Assembly (NCBI GenBank): GCA_016714815.1
Contig: JADKBZ010000007.1
Coordinates: forward strand, 97,019 to 161,018
Length of the DNA: 64,000 nt
From: Holophagales bacterium
Lineage (GTDB): Bacteria; Acidobacteriota; Thermoanaerobaculia; UBA5066
Direction: 5' to 3'
The notes beneath the pieces were generated by a model. The model was not told the DNA's origin. It saw only the letters and a program-made list of their open reading frames with translations, and searched no databases. Made by a program: the position numbers and the translations under genes. Each line of letters opens with the position of its first letter. The first letter of the stretch is position 1. Positions 59,746 to 64,000 of the stretch are shown piece by piece.

Positions 59746-60716
59746 CGCGGCTCGTCCTTTTCGACGGCGTCGACCTTCTCCCCGACGCCTGGCGTCCCAC
59801 GCTCGCACCGGGCCCCCTCCGCTGCTTCAACCCGGGCCTTCTGCGAGACGGAGGCGGATGGCTCTTCGCGTACCGCGTCGTCGGGCCCGACGGGCTTCGC
59901 AGGATCGGTCTCTGCCGCCTCGACCCCCGCTTCGGCGTGGTCGCCGGCTCCGCGGCCCCGCTGTCGGATTCGATCTCGTTCCCTCCGGAATGCGGGCTCG
60001 GACCGCGGGCCACGTCCTGGTTCGCCGACCCGCGCCTCTACCGGCTCGAGGGGCGGCTCTTCGTCTACTGGAACTCCGGCTGGCACGATCCGCACAACCA
60101 CCAGTTTCTCCAGGAGCTCGACACCGCGACCCTGGCACCGGTCGGCGCACCCCGCGAGCTCCTCCTCGCGGGGGAGCGGCAGCAGATCGAGAAGAACTGG
60201 ACGATCTTCGGCGACGGGCCGCTCCACGCCGTCTACTCGATCGCGCCGCACCGGATCCTCCGGCTCTCCCTTCGCGGCGAGGGCCCGGTCGTCCTGACGG
60301 AAGCGGCCGTCACCGCGTGGGATCCGGGCGACTTCCCCCTCCGGTTCGGCGCCCTTCGGGGAGGCGCCGTACCCCAGCGCGTCGGGGGCCGCTACGTCTC
60401 CTTCTGCCATTCCGTGTATGGCCCCGGGCACGGGGAGTACCGGTACGTCCCGGCCGTCTACACGTTCGCGGCGTCGTTTCCCTTCGCCCCGACGGGAGCG
60501 CCGGTCCACCCCGTGCCGCTCGAAAACCCGTTCGGGACCTCGACGAGGAACGGGAAGCTCAACCCGGCCGTGAGCGAGGTCGTCTACCCCTGCGGCGCCG
60601 CGTTCGACGACGGGCGATGGGTCGTCAGCTACGGACTCAACGACGAGAGCTGCGCGATCGCGATCCTCTCCCCGGACGACGTGGACGCCTGCGTTCGGGA
60701 GGTCCGGCAACAGTGA
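59742..60716 (+). CDS. five-bladed propeller, GH130-like protein
   Basis: A 324-residue protein with features of GH130-type glycoside phosphorylases and related propellers: CFNPGLLRDGGGWLFAYRV, SWFADPRLYRLEGRLFVYWN, IEKNWTIFGDGPLHAVYSIA, FCHSVYGPGHGEYRYVPAVY. Within glycan loci such proteins may process or bind mannose-type chains. The assignment is by fold-level motifs only. TTG start at 59742 in a TTGA overlap with the epimerase; other start options are lacking. Confidence 0.65.
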   Translation: MTRLVLFDGVDLLPDAWRPTLAPGPLRCFNPGLLRDGGGWLFAYRVVGPDGLRRIGLCRLDPRFGVVAGSAAPLSDSISFPPECGLGPRATSWFADPRLYRLEGRLFVYWNSGWHDPHNHQFLQELDTATLAPVGAPRELLLAGERQQIEKNWTIFGDGPLHAVYSIAPHRILRLSLRGEGPVVLTEAAVTAWDPGDFPLRFGALRGGAVPQRVGGRYVSFCHSVYGPGHGEYRYVPAVYTFAASFPFAPTGAPVHPVPLENPFGTSTRNGKLNPAVSEVVYPCGAAFDDGRWVVSYGLNDESCAIAILSPDDVDACVREVRQQ

Positions 60717-62374
60717 GGACACCCACGACGGAACCCCTTCCTCCGGACGGAAACGACGGGACCGGTCTCGCCGTCTGCACGATCGTCGCGAAGAACTACC
60801 TGGGGATGGCCCGCGTCTGCTGCGCCTCCTTCCTGCGGCACCACCCCGGGGCGCGGGCCTTCGTCCTCCTCGCCGACAGGGTCGAGGGGTTTCTCGATCC
60901 GGCCCTCGAATCGTTCGAGATCCTCACCGCCGAGGAGCTCGGGATCGAGGGCTTCGGGGTGCTCGCGTTCCAGTACGACGTCCTCGAGCTCAGCACCGCC
61001 CTCAAGCCCTCCTTCCTCCGGTACCTCCTCGAGCGCCGGGACGTCTCGCGCCTCGTCTACCTCGACCCCGACGTCGAGGTCTACTCGCCGATGACGGAGG
61101 TCGGGGCCGCGCTCGAGGAGTCCGCCATCGTCCTGACCCCCCACGTCCTCTCGCCGCTCAGGGACGACGGCCGGCGCCCGAACGAACGCGACCTGCTCGC
61201 CGCGGGCGTCTACAACCTCGGCTTCCTCGCGCTCCGGAGCTCCGGCCCGAGCCTCGACCTCCTCCACTGGTGGGAGTCCCGGCTGAAGGACGGTGCCTTC
61301 GCGGATCCCGCCCGCGGCCTCTTCACCGACCAGAAGTGGATGAACCTGGCGCCGGGGCACTTCCCCGGCGTCCGCATCCTGCGGCACCCCGGCTACAACG
61401 CGGCCTACTGGAACCTCCAGGAACGGCTCCGGCTCGAGCCCGACGGGGACGGATGGCGGATCAACGGCGAGCCGCTCCGCTTCTTCCACTTCAGCGGATT
61501 CCAGAGGAAGAACCTGGAGAGCGTCTCCCGGCACCAGGACCGGTTCCGGCTCTCCGACCTGGGGAGGTCCTACCGGGCCCTCTTCTCGGGCTACGCCCGG
61601 GCGCTCGACGGCGCCGGCTTCGAAGAGACTCTCCGCCTCGGCTACGCGTTCGGCAGCTTCGACAACGGCGCCCGGATCCCCGATTTCGTCCGCCGGCTCT
61701 ACCACGACCTGGGGGAACGGCGAGAGCTGTTCGGGAACCCCTTCGAGACGGGACGGGAGGACTCGTTCTTCGCCTGGCTGATGGGTCCTCACCGGCACGG
61801 CTCGCCTCTCTCGAGGCTCCAGATCGAGATGCGGCGTCAGCGCGGCGACGTGGCGGCCGCCTTTCCCGACCCCGAGGGCGCCCACAAGGTCGCCTTTCTG
61901 CAGTGGGTCGTCGAGCACTCCGGGCCGGAGATGGGACTCGCCGGTTCCTGGCAGGAGCGCTTCCGGGAGCAGCTGGACGCCGCCGTCCTCGCCCGCGGCG
62001 TGGAGGAGGCGCGGGCGGACGCCCTCCGGCGGACGACCGCAGAGAAGAACCTCGAGGCCAGCCGGGCCGCGCTCGAGACCGCCCTCGCGGCGGCGGCGGC
62101 GACCGCCGCCGCCGCCGCCTCGCCGTCCTCCACACGCTCTCGCCTCCGGAGGACGGGGGCGAGCCGAGGACGGAGCTCAAACGGTGGGTGGAGGCCGCCC
62201 TCGGAAGACATCGATACCGGTTCCTGCGCCGTCGCTTCTGGGACCTCAAGGGACGCCTCGGCGGAGGACCCGCCCGGCCCGCCTCGGCCTCCGACTTCCC
62301 CGGGCCCGCACCGCCGCCCGCGGCTCCGCAGGCGGAGGCTCCTGCCGTCGTCTCGGATTCCGGCATCCACCTGA
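60713..62374 (+). CDS. GT8-like glycosyltransferase, C-terminus altered by a probable frameshift
   Basis: The first 470 residues form a glycosyltransferase: CTIVAKNYLGMARVCCASFL, VFQYDVLELSTALKPSFLRY-like acceptor region, DPDVEVYSP (DxD), GVYNLGFLALRSSGP, LFTDQKWMNLAP. A helical Ala-rich segment follows (SRAALETALAAAAATAAAAA). From about 62125 this frame becomes low-complexity and stops at 62374, while natural-looking sequence (LAVLHTLSPPEDGGEPRTEL) continues in the frame of the next gene. A single missing base in the GCC repeats near 62105-62130 would fuse both into a protein of about 934 residues. GTG start 60713 in a GTGA overlap. Confidence 0.75.
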   Translation: MRTPTTEPLPPDGNDGTGLAVCTIVAKNYLGMARVCCASFLRHHPGARAFVLLADRVEGFLDPALESFEILTAEELGIEGFGVLAFQYDVLELSTALKPSFLRYLLERRDVSRLVYLDPDVEVYSPMTEVGAALEESAIVLTPHVLSPLRDDGRRPNERDLLAAGVYNLGFLALRSSGPSLDLLHWWESRLKDGAFADPARGLFTDQKWMNLAPGHFPGVRILRHPGYNAAYWNLQERLRLEPDGDGWRINGEPLRFFHFSGFQRKNLESVSRHQDRFRLSDLGRSYRALFSGYARALDGAGFEETLRLGYAFGSFDNGARIPDFVRRLYHDLGERRELFGNPFETGREDSFFAWLMGPHRHGSPLSRLQIEMRRQRGDVAAAFPDPEGAHKVAFLQWVVEHSGPEMGLAGSWQERFREQLDAAVLARGVEEARADALRRTTAEKNLEASRAALETALAAAAATAAAAASPSSTRSRLRRTGASRGRSSNGGWRPPSEDIDTGSCAVASGTSRDASAEDPPGPPRPPTSPGPHRRPRLRRRRLLPSSRIPAST

Positions 62375-63516
62375 TCCGTCCGTCGACCCGGCCGTTCGGC
62401 GTGAACCTCTTCGGCTACTTCGACACGGAGAGCGGCATCGGCGAGGTGGCCAGAGGGCTCGCGGCGATGCTCGAAGCGGCGAAGGTGCCGTACGTCCTCG
62501 TCAACGTGGAGCAAACGTGGCTGCGCCGGGAATGCCGTCCCGATCTCCGGTTCTCCGGGGAGCATCCGTATTCGGTGAACCTCCTCGCCGTGAACGCGGA
62601 CCAGGCTCCGCACGTCGTCGACCGCTTCGGCCTCTCGCGCTCGCCGGAGCAGTACTTCGTCGGCTACTGGTTCTGGGAGCTCTCCTCCTTCCCCGACGGG
62701 TACGCGGGCGCGTTCTCGCTCTTCGACGAGATCTGGGCCGCGACGGACTTCTGCCTCGACGTCTTCTCGCGGGCGGGGACGATTCCCGTCGTGAAGATCC
62801 CGCCCGCGCTGGAGCTGCCGTCGGGGCGCCGGGACCGCTCCTCCTTCGGCTTCGCGGAGTCCGACTTCGTCTTTCTCTACGTCTTCGACTCCGCCTCCGT
62901 CGTGACCCGCAAGAACCCGGCGGGGACGATCTCGGCGTTCCGGCAGGCGTTCGGCCCCGGCGACCCGGTTCGCCTCGTCCTCAAGACGACGAACGCGCCG
63001 CGGAGGACCGTCCAGGCGCTCGAGCGGCTTGCCGGGCCGTGCCGGGTCCAGGTCTGGAACGGCTACCTCCCGCGCGGCGAGCTCCTCGACCTCGTGAACG
63101 CATCGGATGCCTACGTCTCGCTCCACCGGAGCGAAGGGATGGGTCTGACCATTCTCGAAGCGATGATGCTCGGCAAGCCCGTGGCCTCGACCGACTACTC
63201 GGGAGTGAGGGATTTTCTCCGCGGGCCACTCGCCTTTCCGGTCGCCCACGAGATCGTTCCGCTCCGGAGAAACCACGGCCCGTACCCGAAAGGAAGCGTC
63301 TGGGCCGAGCCCGACACCTCGGAGGCCGCCCGCCAGATGCGCCGGATTCACGACCTCAGGCGTGCCGTCCCCGGGTGGCCGGAAATCGCGGGGCACGCTT
63401 CGATCGAGGCGAGGAGGCGCTACGGCGTCGCGGAGACGACCCCGAACCTCGCCAGGCGCATCGCGATCATCCGCGCGACGCTCGAAGCGAGGCAGGGAGG
63501 GACGACCGGGTCATAG
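62188..63516 (+). CDS. GT4-type glycosyltransferase (probably C-terminal half of the preceding protein)
   Basis: At least 442 residues from GTG 62188. It contains FGVNLFGYFDTESGIGEVAR, FVGYWFWELSSFPDGYAGAF, FLYVFDSASVVTRKNPAGTI and the donor-site block SLHRSEGMGLTILEAMMLGK, which are GT4-family glycosyltransferase features. The open frame extends upstream to about 62130 without a start, continuing the coding pattern of the preceding gene. One frameshifted two-domain glycosyltransferase is therefore the better reading. Its end overlaps the convergent decarboxylase by six bases. Confidence 0.8.
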   Translation: MEAALGRHRYRFLRRRFWDLKGRLGGGPARPASASDFPGPAPPPAAPQAEAPAVVSDSGIHLIRPSTRPFGVNLFGYFDTESGIGEVARGLAAMLEAAKVPYVLVNVEQTWLRRECRPDLRFSGEHPYSVNLLAVNADQAPHVVDRFGLSRSPEQYFVGYWFWELSSFPDGYAGAFSLFDEIWAATDFCLDVFSRAGTIPVVKIPPALELPSGRRDRSSFGFAESDFVFLYVFDSASVVTRKNPAGTISAFRQAFGPGDPVRLVLKTTNAPRRTVQALERLAGPCRVQVWNGYLPRGELLDLVNASDAYVSLHRSEGMGLTILEAMMLGKPVASTDYSGVRDFLRGPLAFPVAHEIVPLRRNHGPYPKGSVWAEPDTSEAARQMRRIHDLRRAVPGWPEIAGHASIEARRRYGVAETTPNLARRIAIIRATLEARQGGTTGS

Positions 63517-64000
63517 ACCCTCCCGGGACGCGGCTCCGCCAGAGCCGTTCAGGAGCTCCCCCCCCATCCTCCCGAGCCCGTCGAGGACCGCCTGAACGTC
63601 GCCCGTCCGCGTGCGCGGGTTCATCACCGTCACCCTGAGGACCCGCCGTCCCCCGAGCAGAGTCGTCGTGATCCAGCCCTGTCCCGAACGGTTGAACTCC
63701 TCGCGCAGCTTCAGGTTCAGGACGTCGAGGCGCTCCGGCGCGAGCGCGCCGTCCCCCCGGAAGCGGAAGCAGAGGATGTTCGACTCGGGCTCGTGGAGAG
63801 CCTCGAAATCGGAACGCCGGGCGATCAGGCCGTGGAGGTCGCGCGCCGTCGCACACAGGTGGTCGTAGATCGCTCCGAGCCCTTCGGCGCCGTAACGCTG
63901 GAGCGCGACCCAGACCTTGAGGACGTCCATCCGCCGCGAGCACTGGAAGCTTCTCGGTCCCTGGTCCCACGCGCGGGAGCCCTCGCGGGCGTGGAAGAGG
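63511..64000 (-). CDS. group II PLP decarboxylase, 5' part outside the window
   Basis: The C-terminal 162 residues of a PLP-dependent decarboxylase (aromatic amino acid / diaminobutyrate / glutamate decarboxylase superfamily): SFQCSRRMDVLKVWVALQRY, ESNILCFRFRGDG, LREEFNRSGQGWITTTLLGG and RVTVMNPRTRTGDVQAVLDG. The Schiff-base Lys would lie outside the window. It is tail-to-tail with the glycan operon. Substrate cannot be told from this part. Confidence 0.85.
   Translation of the reverse strand, partial: LFHAREGSRAWDQGPRSFQCSRRMDVLKVWVALQRYGAEGLGAIYDHLCATARDLHGLIARRSDFEALHEPESNILCFRFRGDGALAPERLDVLNLKLREEFNRSGQGWITTTLLGGRRVLRVTVMNPRTRTGDVQAVLDGLGRMGGELLNGSGGAASREGL

Noticed and set aside
1..64000. 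tRNA, rRNA, CRISPR, insertion sequence or prophage
   Set aside because: No cloverleaf-like sequence, spaced short repeats, transposase or phage-gene motifs were seen on either strand by reading. A covariance-model scan would be needed to exclude small RNAs.

Overview
The window is a gene-dense, very GC-rich bacterial segment. Genes are packed into long operons with 4-base start/stop overlaps and many GTG starts. I see no tRNA, rRNA, CRISPR array, insertion sequence or phage gene. The gene content suggests a respiring, probably Gram-negative bacterium that also carries anaerobe-type genes: cytochrome bd, NosL proteins, a selenocysteine peroxiredoxin, NifX/MinD/CGGC proteins, heptose enzymes and polysaccharide pyruvyl transferase. 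An Acidobacteriota-like source (Thermoanaerobaculia/Holophagae type) is my best guess, based mainly on the style of the tandem-repeat envelope protein at 14281-16671. That is inference.

Layout. 1-433 is the end of a PaaI-type thioesterase and 670-1308 a methyltransferase. 1394-7064 is a copper/redox envelope operon: a FtsX-type permease, a LolD-type ATPase, a Cys/His-rich membrane protein, a TlpA thioredoxin, a SafE-type exporter and two NosL proteins. No nosZ is visible. A DUF134 regulator (7098-7568, apparent ATT start) follows on the minus strand, then cydA, cydB and a DsrE-like gene on the plus strand. 10858-16671 is an envelope operon (a frameshifted TPR/barrel protein, a rhodanese lacking its cysteine, a MauE/DoxX protein, a DsbA-like protein and a repeat protein). 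16724-18246 holds a DUF364 protein and a peroxiredoxin whose peroxidatic residue is encoded by in-frame TGA, with a SECIS-like hairpin downstream.

18380-24179 is a sigma-54 module: a PAS-AAA-HTH activator, an upstream inverted repeat and a good -24/-12 promoter, then NifX-zinc ribbon, DUF5320, CGGC, NifX, MinD-ferredoxin, radical SAM and a second MinD-ferredoxin. 24372-34039 is a signalling island with a PocR/multi-PAS protein, CheR and two histidine kinases. 34477-35262 is a gene graveyard: a CHASE2-cyclase gene with a large internal deletion, fused to a decayed copy of the CGGC-NifX-radical SAM locus.

35286-46064 lies entirely on the minus strand. In transcription order it reads Fur-NifX fusion, MOCOS-like cysteine desulfurase, DUF134-NifX fusion, sigma-54 regulator, trans-sulfuration PLP enzyme, a small Cys-rich protein, a metal ABC transporter and a TPR-GGDEF protein. 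This looks like a sulfur and metal-cofactor control region.

46209-63516 is a surface-glycan locus. A minus-strand operon carries an SDR, a Gfo/Idh/MocA oxidoreductase, the four GDP-D-glycero-D-manno-heptose enzymes, a large membrane protein, a GT2 and a GT9-pyruvyltransferase fusion. A divergent plus-strand operon has GT2, epimerase, GH130-like and GT8/GT4-like genes. The window ends in a PLP decarboxylase. Three genes carry an apparent one-base deletion in G- or GCC-rich tracts; these may be sequencing errors or real mutations.
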